Positions 8,967-20,421 of a stretch of 64,000 bases of DNA are shown piece after piece. The translations under genes and the position numbers were made by a program. The notes under the pieces are model-generated. The model was not told the DNA's origin. It saw only the letters and a list, made by a program, of their open reading frames with translations, and did no database searches. Source of the stretch: Dactylosporangium siamense (GTDB lineage: Bacteria > Actinomycetota > Actinomycetes > Mycobacteriales > Micromonosporaceae); the NCBI RefSeq assembly GCF_016862795.1, contig NZ_BONQ01000083.1:124001-188000 (forward strand), in the 5' to 3' direction. The first letter of the stretch is position 1. The number at the start of each line of letters is the position of its first letter.

Positions 8967-8985
8967 TTTAGGAAAGTTTCCTAAA
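8967..8985. promoter_or_regulatory. Perfect palindrome upstream of chitinase
   Basis: TTTAGGAAAGTTTCCTAAA is a perfect 19-bp palindrome centred at 8976, 19 bp before the chitinase start, just ahead of the ribosome site AGGAG. Known: palindromes built on AGGAAAGTTTCCT are recognised by ROK-family repressors such as CsnR at chitosanase genes in streptomycetes. Inferred: a sugar-responsive ROK protein represses this gene, acting close to or inside the transcript start. Confidence 0.7.
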
Positions 8986-9004
8986 GGATCATCCAGGAGA
9001 CGCG

Positions 9005-10645
<1,641 letters not shown>

Positions 10646-10656
10646 CAACCCCTTCG

Positions 10657-10690
10657 AAAGAGGGCGGGGCCGTCGGCCCCGCCCTCTTTT
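10657..10690 (+). terminator. Rho-independent terminator after chitinase
   Basis: GAGGGCGGGGCC, loop GTC, GGCCCCGCCCTC, followed by TTTT. A perfect 12-bp GC stem preceded by A residues. Confidence 0.9.
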
Positions 10691-10721
10691 GTCATACGGG
10701 CCGGTTAGCGTATGAGGTGAG

Positions 10722-13091
10722 ATGACTACCTCGCTCGCAGACCATTTCCGCGCCCTGCCCGACGACGGGCTGATGGCGCTCATCCGGCTGCGCCCGGATC
10801 TGGTCATCCCGCCGCCCTCGGACTTCTCGGCCCTCGCTCATCGCGCGCAGTCCCGCGTGGCCGTGGCCCGAGCGTTAGACGGCCTCGACACGTTCACCCT
10901 CGAGGTCCTCGACGCGCTGCGCTACACGCGCATCGGCCACACCACGTCCACCGAGTCCGTGCTGACCCTCACCGCCGCCTCCGGGGTCGAGGCGGCCCGG
11001 GTCCGGGGCGCGATCGACCTGCTGGTGCAGCACGGCATCGCCTTCGGACACGACAGCGCCCTGCGCGTCGTCGGCGCCGTCGACGAGGTCTGCTCCCCCT
11101 ATCCCGCCGGGCTCGGCCGGCCCGCCGCCGAGCTCGACCCGCTCGCCGGTGCCCTGGTCGCCGACGCCGCCAGGCTGCGCCGGACGCTGCTCGCCGCGCC
11201 GCCGGCGGCCCGTGCCGTGCTCGACCGGCTCGCGGCCGGCCCACCCGTGGGCACCGTCACCCCGGCCAGCCTGCGCTCCGACCCCGACTCCCCCGTCCGC
11301 TGGCTGGTCGAGCAGCACCTGCTGGTCGCCGTCAGCCGCGACGCGGTGGAGCTGCCCGTCGAGGTCTCCCTCGTCCTGCGCCGCGACGGCGGCCCCCTCG
11401 GCCAGTTGCACCCCGACCCGCCGCAGGTGCAGACCCCGACCCGCGACGCCGCGCAGCTCGACCGCGCCGGCGCCGGCCAGGTCCTGGAGCTGGTGCGCAA
11501 CCTGGAGACCCTGATCGAGGCGATCAACGCCGACCCGCCGACCGTGCTGCGCTCCGGCGGCATGGGCGTGCGCGAGCTGCGCCGCTTCGCCAAACTCACC
11601 GGCGTCGACGAGCCGGCCGCCGCCCTCCTGGTCGAGATCGCCGCCGCCGCGGGCCTGCTCGGCGAGGAGATCATCGACAACAAGCGGGTCGAGAGCGTCT
11701 TCCTGCCGACGGTCGCCTATGACGTGTGGCGGGCCTTCGGCATCGCGGCCCGCTGGCACCGCGTCGCCGTGACCTGGCTGACGATGACCCGCGCCCCGTC
11801 GCTCATCGGCCAGCGCGACGACCGGGACCGCCCGATCAACGCGCTCGCCCCCGAGCTGTCCCGCCCCGGGGCTCCCGCGCAGCGCCGGGCCGCGTTGCAG
11901 GTCCTGTCCGAGCTGCCGCCCGGCGCCACCATCGCCCCGTCCGACGTCGTCGACCTGTTGTCATGGCGGACCCCACGCAGGGTCTCCCGCGGCGCCGCAG
12001 CGGTCGTCGAGGCCAATCTCGCCGAGGCCGCGCTGCTCGGCCTGACCGGCTTCGACGGGCTCACCGGCTTCGGCCGGCTGCTCCTGGACGAGGTCGTCTC
12101 CGGCAGCATCGACACCGACGACCCGCTCGGCCTCCACGCCCCCGACGGCGCCGCCCTCACCGGCTCCGCGGCCCTGCTCGACACGCTCCTGCCCGCCCCG
12201 GTCGACCACGTCCTGCTGCAGGCGGACCTGTCCGTCATCGTCCCCGGCCCGCCCGAGCCGACCCTCGCCGGCGAGCTCGAGCTCCTCGGCGTGCAGGAGT
12301 CCGCCAGCGTCCACCGCATCACCGCCGAGTCGGTCCGCCGCAGCCTCGACGCCGGCTACACCGCCGCCGACCTGCACGCCCTCCTGGCCCGCCGGTCCCG
12401 CACACCCGTGCCGCAGACCCTCACGTATCTCATCGACGACATCGCCCGCCGCCACGGCGGCATGCGCATCGGCTCGGCCAACTCCTACGTGCGCAGCGAC
12501 GACGAGACCCTGATCGCCGAGGTCCTCGCCGACCGCCGCCTCCAGCCGCTGATGTTGCGCCGCCTCGCCCCGACCGTCCTCACCAGCCGCCACACCCCCG
12601 CGAGGCTCCTGGAGGCGCTCCGCGACGCCGGTTATCCACCCGTCCAGGAAGACGCGACCGGCGCCGCCGTCCTGACCCGCCCGAAGGCCCGCCGCGGCCC
12701 ACCCCGCCCCAGCTGGGCACATCGCGGCATCGAGGACCCCGCCGCGGCGGCCCGGCTGTCCAGCCCACGGCTCGCCGGCGTCATCGAGCAGATCCGCCGG
12801 GGCGACGCCGCCGCCCGTGTCGCCCGCCGCGCCCCGGTCACCGTCCGCGCCAACGGCACGTCAACGGCCTCCCACACCGAGGCCCTGGAGGTGCTCCAGC
12901 AGGCGCTGCGGGACAAGACGCGCGTCTGGGTCGGCTACGTCGACTCCCACGGCGCGACCGCGTCCCGCCTGGTCAGGCCCGTGTCGATGGGCGGCGGCTA
13001 CCTGCGCGCCGAGGACGAGCGGACCGAGATGCTGCACACGTTCGCACTGCACCGCATCACGGCCGCCGCCCCGGAGGACGCGTCCGGATAG
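10722..13091 (+). CDS. Helicase-associated domain protein
   Basis: 789 residues. The N-terminal half is helical (LADHFRALPDDGLMALIRLRPDL is the usual opening of this family) and the middle has several winged-helix-like segments. Around residues 480-580 is the helicase-associated block (HVLLQADLSVIVPGP). The C-terminal 60 residues resemble a WYL-type strand set (VWVGYVDSHGATASRLVRP). No helicase ATP-binding motifs are present. Known: in actinobacteria this protein is commonly encoded next to the XPB-type helicase, as here 1.6 kb downstream. Inferred: a partner in DNA repair or transcription-coupled processes. Confidence 0.82.
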   Translation: MTTSLADHFRALPDDGLMALIRLRPDLVIPPPSDFSALAHRAQSRVAVARALDGLDTFTLEVLDALRYTRIGHTTSTESVLTLTAASGVEAARVRGAIDLLVQHGIAFGHDSALRVVGAVDEVCSPYPAGLGRPAAELDPLAGALVADAARLRRTLLAAPPAARAVLDRLAAGPPVGTVTPASLRSDPDSPVRWLVEQHLLVAVSRDAVELPVEVSLVLRRDGGPLGQLHPDPPQVQTPTRDAAQLDRAGAGQVLELVRNLETLIEAINADPPTVLRSGGMGVRELRRFAKLTGVDEPAAALLVEIAAAAGLLGEEIIDNKRVESVFLPTVAYDVWRAFGIAARWHRVAVTWLTMTRAPSLIGQRDDRDRPINALAPELSRPGAPAQRRAALQVLSELPPGATIAPSDVVDLLSWRTPRRVSRGAAAVVEANLAEAALLGLTGFDGLTGFGRLLLDEVVSGSIDTDDPLGLHAPDGAALTGSAALLDTLLPAPVDHVLLQADLSVIVPGPPEPTLAGELELLGVQESASVHRITAESVRRSLDAGYTAADLHALLARRSRTPVPQTLTYLIDDIARRHGGMRIGSANSYVRSDDETLIAEVLADRRLQPLMLRRLAPTVLTSRHTPARLLEALRDAGYPPVQEDATGAAVLTRPKARRGPPRPSWAHRGIEDPAAAARLSSPRLAGVIEQIRRGDAAARVARRAPVTVRANGTSTASHTEALEVLQQALRDKTRVWVGYVDSHGATASRLVRPVSMGGGYLRAEDERTEMLHTFALHRITAAAPEDASG

Positions 13092-13315
13092 GCGGCACTT
13101 TCATTGCTCCGGTCCGTCGTGGGCGCGATCCGCCGCTCCCGTCAGCCACCGGTCAGGCCGTGGACGGCCTTCCCTGCCAGGTCCGCGGACAGTTGCGCCG
13201 GCCGCGACCTGCCGGCCGCGACAAACCCCGCGGCCCGCCGGCCGGCCCGCATCCGCGGCCCGTCCGCCTCGGCCACGACGCGCCCGTCCCGGCCGCGACC
13301 GTTCACCGGCGCTCG

Positions 13316-13950
13316 TGATCACAATCCGGCCATCCTCACGACCACAGCACAACCTCAAAGTCGCAGCCTGGCCATCCACACGGGCTACAGCACGACATCG
13401 ACCACGGAGGCTGGGCGCAGGCTCACCGCGGTCAGGCACGATCGTTGATCAAAGTCGCGGGCCGGCCATCCACACAACCACGGCACGACATCGATCACGA
13501 CACCGGGACACCGACCACACCGGCCGCGGACCGGCCGCTGATCGAAGTCGCAACCTGGCCGTCCACACGGGCCACAGCACGACATCGACCACGGAGGCTG
13601 GGCACAGGCTCACCGCGGTCCGGCACAATCGTTGATCAAAGTCACGGGCTGGCCATCCACACAGCCATCCACACAACCACGGCACGACATCGACCACGGG
13701 GGCCGAGCACAGGCTCACCGCGGCTTGTCCGATCGTTTGATCGAGGTCGCAATCCGGCCATCCGCACGACCACGGCACGACATCGATCACGACACCGGGA
13801 CACCGACCACACCGGCCGCGGACCGGCCGCTGATCGAAGTCGCAGCCTGGCCATCCACACGGGCCACAGCACGACATCGACCACGGAGGCTGGGCGCAGG
13901 CTCACCGCGGTCGGGCACAATCGTTGATCAAAGTCGCGGGCCGGCCGTGC
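13316..13950. repeat. Intergenic tandem array of 93-94 bp units
   Basis: Units begin with TGATC(A/G)A(A/G)GTCGC at 13446, 13539, 13633, 13738, 13831 and 13925, plus a degenerate unit from about 13355 and a truncated one at 13316. Spacing is 93, 94, 105, 93 and 94 bp; the 105 comes from an 11-bp internal duplication of CCATCCACACA. Two unit types occur: A ends in ...CGGCCGCGGACCGGCCGC, B in ...GCTCACCGCGGT. They share the block GGCCATCCACAC. The region is open in several frames on both strands simply because of base composition; no gene is called. The rest of 13092-13974 holds nothing recognisable. Confidence 0.9.
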
Positions 13951-13974
13951 GCGTGGTGCTTGGCAGCGGGCGGG

Positions 13975-14211
13975 TCAGTCGGCTGCGCGAGCGGCGCCGA
14001 TGATCGAGACGATCAGCAGGATCGCGGCCAGGCTGCCCACCGTCTCGCCGATCGCGTCGGTGAGCGGGCTGCCGAGCACGAGCCACGACACCAGGAACCA
14101 GGCCAGACCGAGGGCGCTGACGGCACCGACGCCGACCATCGCCAGGGGCGAGAAGCCGGCCGCGGCCTCATCGTCCACGGTCGATGCCGAGGCACCTTCC
14201 AGGTCGGTCAT
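13975..14211 (-). CDS. Small single- or two-helix membrane protein
   Basis: 78 residues: an acidic N-terminus, then two hydrophobic helices (MVGVGAVSALGLAWFLVSWLVL and VGSLAAILLIVSIIGAA). The C-terminal segment resembles that of the next small gene (14255-14449), so the two look like tandem paralogues. Function unknown. Good high-GC codon structure supports it as real. Confidence 0.55.
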   Translation of the reverse strand: MTDLEGASASTVDDEAAAGFSPLAMVGVGAVSALGLAWFLVSWLVLGSPLTDAIGETVGSLAAILLIVSIIGAARAAD

Positions 14212-14254
14212 CCTCCACAGCGTACCGACTCATCGCCCGCTGTCACGGTGTCGA

Positions 14255-14449
14255 TCAGCCTCGACGGATGGATCCGATCACGGAAACGATCAGCATGAGC
14301 ACGAGGATCGCGCCGAGCGACTCGCTCACGGCGGTCTGCACGTCGGTGTGTGCCACCTGGGAGGACAGCAGGAACCAGCCGACGGCCACCATCACCGCGG
14401 CGAACGCGCCGAACGTCAACGCCGCCCTGTCGCCCAACCGCCGACCCAC
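14255..14449 (-). CDS. Small membrane protein, paralogue of the neighbour
   Basis: 64 residues from GTG 14449. Two hydrophobic helices (LTFGAFAAVMVAVGWFLLS and SLGAILVLMLIVSVIGS). Its C-terminus aligns with that of the 78-residue neighbour, both reading SLxAIL then LIVSxIG. No strong ribosome site is seen, so the start is uncertain. Function unknown. Confidence 0.5.
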   Translation of the reverse strand: MGRRLGDRAALTFGAFAAVMVAVGWFLLSSQVAHTDVQTAVSESLGAILVLMLIVSVIGSIRRG

Positions 14450-14745
14450 GCAGACCAGTCTACGGAGGTGGAGCGGACGACGCGCCCGCCCCCGATACGC
14501 CGATCGGTCATGCGGTAGCCGGCCCCCGCGACCACACCGCCATCTTCCGATCCGAACGCGCGCGTCCGACCTCCACCACCGCCGTGCTGGCACAACAGCG
14601 ACACGACAAGCGATGGAGGCGAATCGGATCGCGTCCATCGCAAGGCAGTCACTACGAGAGACGCAACGAGACCCCTCGCAGGTTGCACGGTTTCCGAACC
14701 TCCCACATTTCGGGAACTGTCACAGGTGCGTGCGACACTGGTCCG

Positions 14746-16389
14746 GTGCCCGAAGGTCCACTGATCGTCCAGTCCGACAAGACCCTGCTGCTTGAGGTCG
14801 ACCATCCCGACGCACTGGCGTGCAGGATGGCGATCGCGCCGTTCGCCGAGCTCGAGCGCTCGCCGGAGCACGTGCACACCTACCGCTTGACGCCGCTCGG
14901 CCTGTGGAATGCGCGTGCCGCCGGGCACGACGCGGAGGGGGTCGTCGACGCGCTGCTGCGGTTCTCCCGCTATCCGGTGCCGCATGCGCTGCTCGTCGAC
15001 ATCGCCGAGACGATGGACCGCTATGGGCGGCTCCAGCTGCTCAATGACCCTGTGCACGGGCTGGTCCTGCGCGGACTGGACCGGGCGGTGCTGGTCGAGG
15101 TCGCGAAGAGCAAGAAGCTCGCCGGGATGCTCGGCGCCAACGTCGACGCCGACACGCTCGTCGTGCACGCGTCCGAGCGCGGGCGGCTCAAGCAGGCCCT
15201 GCTCAAGCTGGGCTGGCCGGCGGAGGACCTCGCGGGCTATGTCGACGGCGAGGCGCACCAGATCGACCTCGCCGAGGACGGCTGGGTCCTGCGCTCCTAT
15301 CAGCGTGAGGCGGTCGACTCCTTCTGGGCCGGCGGCTCCGGCGTTGTCGTCCTGCCCTGCGGCGCCGGCAAGACGCTCGTCGGCGCGGCCGCGATGGCCG
15401 AGGCCAAGGCGACGACCCTGATTCTGGTCACCAACACGGTCGCCGGTCGGCAGTGGAAGCGCGAGCTGATCGCCCGGACCAGCCTGACCGAGGAGGAGAT
15501 CGGCGAATACTCCGGCGAGCGCAAGGAGATCCGTCCGGTCACCATCGCCACGTATCAGGTGCTGACGACCCGGCGCGGCGGCGTGTTCCCGCACCTGGAC
15601 CTGTTCGGCGCCCGCGACTGGGGTCTCATCGTCTATGACGAGGTCCACCTGCTGCCCGCCCCGATCTTCCGGTTCACCGCCGACCTGCAGGCCCGGCGCC
15701 GGCTCGGCCTGACCGCGACCCTCGTCCGTGAGGACGGCCGGGAGGGCGACGTGTTCTCCCTGATCGGCCCGAAGCGCTACGACGCGCCGTGGAAGGACAT
15801 CGAGGCACAGGGCTGGATCGCACCCGCCGAGTGCGTGGAGGTCCGCGTCACGCTGACCGACGCGGAGCGCATGGCGTATGCGGTCGCCGAGCCCGAGGAG
15901 CGTTACCGGGTCGCCGCGACGGCCCGCACGAAGCTGCCCGTGGTGCGCGCCCTGGTCGAGCGGCACAAGGACGACCAGATCCTGGTCATCGGTGGCTACA
16001 TCGACCAGCTGCATCAGTTGGGCGAGTTCCTGGACGCGCCGATCGTGCAGGGAGCGACCACCAACAAGGAGCGCGAGCGCCTGTTCGACGCGTTCCGCAC
16101 CGGCGAGCTCAAGACCCTCGTGATCTCCCGCGTCGGCAACTTCTCGATCGACCTGCCCGAGGCCGCGGTGGCGATTCAGGTGTCGGGCAGCTTCGGCTCC
16201 CGCCAGGAGGAGGCCCAGCGCCTCGGCCGCGTCCTGCGCCCGAAGGCCGACAAGCGCCAGGCCCACTTCTACACGGTCGTCGCCCGCGACACGATCGACA
16301 CCGAGTATGCCGCCCATCGGCAACGGTTCCTGGCCGAGCAGGGCTACGCGTACACGATCACGGACGCCGACGACGTGCTGGCCCCGTAG
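14746..16389 (+). CDS. XPB-type DNA repair helicase
   Basis: 547-residue superfamily 2 helicase homologous to XPB/Rad25. It has an N-terminal damage-recognition-like region (1-170), the ATP-binding motif PCGAGKT near residue 205, the DEVH box (VYDEVHLLP) near 299, the ssDNA motif LGLTATLVREDGREGD, and C-terminal motif VI QRLGRVLRPK. Predicted 3'-5' DNA helicase in repair. GTG 14746 starts the conserved N-terminus; no clear ribosome site precedes it, so a leaderless message is possible. The 300 bp upstream hold no recognisable gene. Confidence 0.93.
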   Translation: MPEGPLIVQSDKTLLLEVDHPDALACRMAIAPFAELERSPEHVHTYRLTPLGLWNARAAGHDAEGVVDALLRFSRYPVPHALLVDIAETMDRYGRLQLLNDPVHGLVLRGLDRAVLVEVAKSKKLAGMLGANVDADTLVVHASERGRLKQALLKLGWPAEDLAGYVDGEAHQIDLAEDGWVLRSYQREAVDSFWAGGSGVVVLPCGAGKTLVGAAAMAEAKATTLILVTNTVAGRQWKRELIARTSLTEEEIGEYSGERKEIRPVTIATYQVLTTRRGGVFPHLDLFGARDWGLIVYDEVHLLPAPIFRFTADLQARRRLGLTATLVREDGREGDVFSLIGPKRYDAPWKDIEAQGWIAPAECVEVRVTLTDAERMAYAVAEPEERYRVAATARTKLPVVRALVERHKDDQILVIGGYIDQLHQLGEFLDAPIVQGATTNKERERLFDAFRTGELKTLVISRVGNFSIDLPEAAVAIQVSGSFGSRQEEAQRLGRVLRPKADKRQAHFYTVVARDTIDTEYAAHRQRFLAEQGYAYTITDADDVLAP

Positions 16390-16530
16390 CACCGAGACCC
16401 AACCACTCCGCGGCCCCGATCCAACCCGGCCACGCGGAACAGCGGGCGGGCGCCCCGCAGACGCGGAGCTGGGCGCCGCCCGCGTAGCCGGCCAGGACCC
16501 AGCCGCCGCTGGCCCGGGCTGCTCCCGGAA

Positions 16531-17073
16531 CAGACCGGGACCTGGCCGAACCCGCGACGGCACGGGTCCGACCCTGGCCGCACCGGCCAGGAACGTGACC
16601 AGGCCTGCCACGACACGGATCGGCCAGGAGCTGGCGACGTCGCGGCCCGCTCCTGACCGCACAGACCAGGAACCGGCCAAACCCACAACGGCACGGGCCC
16701 GGCCCTGGCCGGGAGCCGGTCAGACCCAACGACAGCACGGGCCCAAGTCCTGACCGCACAGACCGGGAGCTGGTCAAACCCGGCGACGCCACGGGCCCGG
16801 CCCTGGCCGGGAGCCGGTCAGGGCCAACGACAGCACGGGCCCAAGTCCTGACCGCACAGGCCGGGAGCTGGTCAAACCCGGCGACGGCGCGGGCCCGGTC
16901 CTGGCCGCACGAACCGGGAGCCGGTCAGACCCGACGACGGCACGGTTCCAGTCCTGACCGCACCGGCCAGGAGCTGGTCCAAACCCACAACGGCACGGAA
17001 CCAGCCCAGGTCACACAGGCCGGAGTCGGTCAAAACCCGGCGACGGCACGGATCCGATCCTGGCCGCGTCACG
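16531..17073. repeat. Intergenic minisatellite, about 53-bp units
   Basis: About 11 units between XPB and asd, each beginning GGGAGC(T/C)GGTCA or AGGA-like, then an AACCCGGCGACGGCACGG-type block, then CC(T/G)GGCCGCACAGACC. Unit starts near 16537, 16589, 16626, 16668, 16711, 16765, 16809, 16863, 16916, 16969 and 17021; the 3' units have a regular 52-54 bp period, the earlier ones 37-54. No gene is convincing in 16390-17138. Confidence 0.88.
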
Positions 17074-17138
17074 ATCGATGCCAACCGCGGGTCGCCGCGG
17101 TGACCATGGCAAAGGCCCCCGAGGTCAATGCGGGAACG

Positions 17139-18200
17139 TCAGGACGCCTGGAGTTCCTTGGAGAGCAGCTCGGCGATCTGCGCGGTGTTGAGGGCCGCGC
17201 CCTTGCGCAGGTTGTCGCCCGTGACGAACAGGTCCAGGGCGCGCGGGTCGTCGATGGAGCGCCGGATCCGGCCGACCCACGCCGGGTCGGTGCCCACCGC
17301 GTCGATCGGCATCGGGAACTCGCCGGCGGCGGGGTCGTCGACCAGGATCACGCCCGGCGCGTGGCGCAGCACCTCGCGGGCGCCTTCGGCGTCGACCTCG
17401 ACCCCGAAGACGGCGTGCACGGCGACCGAGTGGCCGGTGACGACCGGGACCCGCACACAGGTCGCGGAGACCTTCAGGTCGGGCAGGCCGAGGATCTTGC
17501 GCGACTCGTTGCGCATCTTGAGCTCCTCCGACGACCAGCCCCCGTCGCGCAGGGAGCCCGCCCACGGGACCACGTTGAGGGCGAGAGGCGCGGGGAACGG
17601 GCCGAGGTCGTCGCCGACGGCCTGGCGCACGTTGCCGGAGCGGGAGCCGAGGCTCCGGTCGCCGCTGACCCGTTCGAGCTGGTCGAGCAGCGTGTCGACG
17701 CCGTCCTTGCCCGCACCGGAGACGGCCTGGTAGGAGGCGAGGACCAGCTCCTTGAGCCCGTACTCGCGGTGCAGCGGGGCGAGCGCCACGATCATCGTCA
17801 GCGTGGTGCAGTTGGCGTTGGCGATGATGCCCTTGGGCCGGTTGCGCGACTGTTCCGGGTTGATCTCCGGTACGACCAGCGGCACATCGGGGTCCATCCG
17901 GAAGGCGCCGGAGTTGTCGACGGCGATCGCGCCGCGGGACACCGCGATCGGGGCCCACTCCGCGGACACCTCGTCCGGAACGTCGAACATCGCCACGTCG
18001 ACGCCGTCGAAGACGTCGGCGGCAAGCTCCTGCACGACGACCTCGTCGCCCCGCACGACCAGAGTCCGGCCGGCGGAGCGTTTCGAGGCGACGAGGCGGA
18101 TCTCCCCCCACATGTTCTTGCGGGAGGAGAGCAGCTCACACATGACTGTGCCGACGGCGCCGGTCGCACCGACGACGGCCAGCGTTGGTAACGCGCCCAT
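17139..18200 (-). CDS. asd: Aspartate-semialdehyde dehydrogenase
   Basis: 353 residues. It reduces aspartyl phosphate to aspartate semialdehyde with NADPH, the branch point to lysine, diaminopimelate, threonine and methionine. The N-terminal Rossmann motif is VVGATGAVGTVMCELL; the catalytic cysteine lies in NANCTT; the C-terminal part carries HSVAVHAVF with the active-site His. Slightly longer than some homologues. It follows lysC by 11 bp on the same strand, as in many actinobacteria. Confidence 0.95.
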   Translation of the reverse strand: MGALPTLAVVGATGAVGTVMCELLSSRKNMWGEIRLVASKRSAGRTLVVRGDEVVVQELAADVFDGVDVAMFDVPDEVSAEWAPIAVSRGAIAVDNSGAFRMDPDVPLVVPEINPEQSRNRPKGIIANANCTTLTMIVALAPLHREYGLKELVLASYQAVSGAGKDGVDTLLDQLERVSGDRSLGSRSGNVRQAVGDDLGPFPAPLALNVVPWAGSLRDGGWSSEELKMRNESRKILGLPDLKVSATCVRVPVVTGHSVAVHAVFGVEVDAEGAREVLRHAPGVILVDDPAAGEFPMPIDAVGTDPAWVGRIRRSIDDPRALDLFVTGDNLRKGAALNTAQIAELLSKELQAS

Positions 18201-18211
18201 AACGAGCGAAC

Positions 18212-19477
18212 CTACCGTCCGGTCCCCGCATAAACCACGGCTTCCTCGGTGCCGCCGAGTTCGAACGCGTCGTGAATGGCGCGAACGGCCACGTCAAGGT
18301 CGGTGTCGCGGCACACGACGGACACCCGGATCTCCGAGGTGGAGATCATCTCGATGTTGACCCCGGCCTCCGCGAGGGCGGCGAAGAGCTTGGCCGCGAC
18401 GCCCGGGTTGGAGCGCATGCCGGCGCCGATGAGCGAGACCTTGCCGACGTGGTCGTCGAAGAGGATCTCGCGGAAGTCGACGGTGGCCTTGACGCGCTCG
18501 AGGGCCGCCTTGGCGGTGGCGCCGTCGGTCTTCGGCAGCGTGAACGAGATGTCCGTGCGGCCGGTGCCCTCCGTCGACACGTTCTGCACGATCATGTCGA
18601 TGTTGGTCTCCGCGGCGGCGACCGTCTGGAAGATCCGCGCGGCGACACCGGGCTGGTCGGGCACGCCGACGATGGTGATCTTCGCTTCGCTGCGATCGTG
18701 TGCGACGCCGGTGATAAGCGCTTGCTCCACAGAAAGGTCCTCAATCGATCCGGTGACCATGGTGCCGTTGGCGGTTGAGTACGACGAGCGGACGTGAATC
18801 GGCAGGTTGAACCGCCGCGCATACTCGACGCTGCGCAGGTGCAGCACCTTCGCGCCGCAGGCGGCCAGCTCGAGCATCTCCTCGTACGTGATCTGCTTGA
18901 TGTGCCGGGCGTTCTTCGCGACCCGCGGGTCGGCGGTGAAGATCCCGTCGACGTCGGTGTAGATCTCGCACACGTCGGAGTGCAGCGCGGCCGCCAGGGC
19001 GACCGCCGTGGTGTCCGAGCCGCCCCGGCCGAGGGTGGTGATGTCCTTGGTGTCCTGCGACACACCCTGGAAGCCGGCGACGATCGCGATCGCACCCTCG
19101 TCCAGCGCGCCGCGCAGACGTCCGGGCGTCACGTCGATGATCCGGGCCCGGCCGTGCGTCGAGGTGGTGATGACGCCTGCCTGGCTGCCGGTGTACGACC
19201 TTGCCTCGTACCCGAGATTGTTGATGGCCATCGCGAGCAGCGCCATGGAGATGCGCTCGCCGGCGGTCAGCAACATGTCCAGTTCGCGGCCGGCCGGGAC
19301 CGGGCTGACCTGCGACGCGAGGTCGAGGAGCTCATCGGTCGTGTCACCCATGGCCGAGACGACCACGACGACCTCGTTGCCGGCCTTCCGCGTGTCGACG
19401 ATGCGCTCGGCGACGCGCTTGATGCGCTCGGCGTTGGCGACGGAAGACCCGCCGTACTTCTGCACGATCAGCGCCAC
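18212..19477 (-). CDS. lysC: Aspartate kinase
   Basis: 421 residues. It phosphorylates aspartate, the first committed step of the aspartate family. The N-terminal signature VQKYGGSS and the kinase block [16 protein letters not shown] are present; the C-terminal third contains two ACT domains ([17 protein letters not shown] and [19 protein letters not shown]) for feedback control. GTG 19477 has GGAAAGGAG upstream and the signature four residues later. In relatives an internal start makes a separate beta subunit of the ACT part; this is possible here but not shown. Confidence 0.95.
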   Translation of the reverse strand: MALIVQKYGGSSVANAERIKRVAERIVDTRKAGNEVVVVVSAMGDTTDELLDLASQVSPVPAGRELDMLLTAGERISMALLAMAINNLGYEARSYTGSQAGVITTSTHGRARIIDVTPGRLRGALDEGAIAIVAGFQGVSQDTKDITTLGRGGSDTTAVALAAALHSDVCEIYTDVDGIFTADPRVAKNARHIKQITYEEMLELAACGAKVLHLRSVEYARRFNLPIHVRSSYSTANGTMVTGSIEDLSVEQALITGVAHDRSEAKITIVGVPDQPGVAARIFQTVAAAETNIDMIVQNVSTEGTGRTDISFTLPKTDGATAKAALERVKATVDFREILFDDHVGKVSLIGAGMRSNPGVAAKLFAALAEAGVNIEMISTSEIRVSVVCRDTDLDVAVRAIHDAFELGGTEEAVVYAGTGR

Positions 19478-19597
19478 GCCGTCGAGCTCCTTTCCACCCG
19501 TACGGGCGATGTTGACGCAGCCGAGCGTACCGGCGGCAGGTATCCCTCGGGAGTGGCGTTCCCACGATCCGGCCGTCCGACGGGCGAGAATACGCAT

Positions 19598-20401
19598 GTG
19601 CGCTCACGTCGGGTCGGGGTAACCGCGGTCACTGTGACCACCGGCACGGCGCTCGCCGTGATCACCGGGCTGCTGCTGGCCGCCTGCGGCGGGGGCGCGC
19701 CGGTGGACCCGCCGTCGGTCCCGGCGACCGGCGTTCCCGCCCAGCCCGACCCGCGCGGCATGCTGGCCGCCCGGGTCGCGGTGGCCAAGGACCAGCGGTA
19801 CATCGCCGCGTACACCCTCGTCGTGCAGGGCAAGGCGCCCCGCTCGGTGCTGGTCACCGTCGCCATCGACCGCACCTGGCGGGTCGACATCCAGGGTGGC
19901 GCGCTGGGCGGCACGGCCGACGTCGCGATCGCCAACCGGCCCGAGGGCGTCTACCAGTGCCCGATCAACCCCTCCAACGGCTGCGTCAAGGTCGCCGCCA
20001 GCAACAAGAAGCTGCCGGTCTCGATCGACCCGCGGCTGCAGTACGTCTTCATCGCCTGGCTCGACGTGCTCCTGGACCGCCAGGTGCCGCTGGCGGTGGC
20101 ACCCGCGGACCCCCTGGCGGGCACCTCGGCGCCGTGCTTCGCGGTCGAGCCGGGCGTCACCGCGGTCCAGCCGCCGATCGACGCCGGCGTGTTCTGCTAC
20201 AACGACCGCGGCATCCTCGCCGCCGCGAAGATCCCGATGGGCCAGCTGACGCTGACCGGGGACCCCGCGCCGGCGCCCGAGACGATCTCGCTGCCCGGGC
20301 CGGTGATCACGGCGGCCCCGCTGGGAACGTCCGCGCCGCCACCACCGAAGCCGTCGTCTTCGTCACCATCGGTTGCTCCGTCGATCTCGCGCTCCCGGTG
20401 A
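19598..20401 (+). CDS. Lipoprotein of unknown function
   Basis: 267 residues from GTG 19598, divergent from lysC. A basic start, a hydrophobic helix and the lipobox LLLAAC give a lipid-anchored surface protein. The mature part has a Cys pair ([11 protein letters not shown]) that may be disulfide-bonded and a Pro-Ser-rich C-terminus. There is no Shine-Dalgarno sequence, so the message may be leaderless. Similar lipoproteins beside aspartate-family genes are seen in related actinomycetes, but no function is known. Confidence 0.75.
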   Translation: MRSRRVGVTAVTVTTGTALAVITGLLLAACGGGAPVDPPSVPATGVPAQPDPRGMLAARVAVAKDQRYIAAYTLVVQGKAPRSVLVTVAIDRTWRVDIQGGALGGTADVAIANRPEGVYQCPINPSNGCVKVAASNKKLPVSIDPRLQYVFIAWLDVLLDRQVPLAVAPADPLAGTSAPCFAVEPGVTAVQPPIDAGVFCYNDRGILAAAKIPMGQLTLTGDPAPAPETISLPGPVITAAPLGTSAPPPPKPSSSSPSVAPSISRSR

Positions 20402-20421
20402 GTGGTAGGCTCGCGCTCGAC

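Noticed and set aside
13316-13950. CRISPR array
   Set aside because: Units are contiguous 93-94 bp blocks that resemble each other throughout; no short constant repeats with unique spacers and no cas genes nearby.
13104-14003. Protein-coding ORFs across the 93-bp array
   Set aside because: Open in several frames on both strands because of repeat composition; the predicted proteins just repeat the unit and have no domain.
19478-19597. N-terminal extension of aspartate kinase
   Set aside because: The frame is open upstream, but the ribosome site and conserved signature place the start at 19477, and the extension overlaps the divergent lipoprotein promoter.
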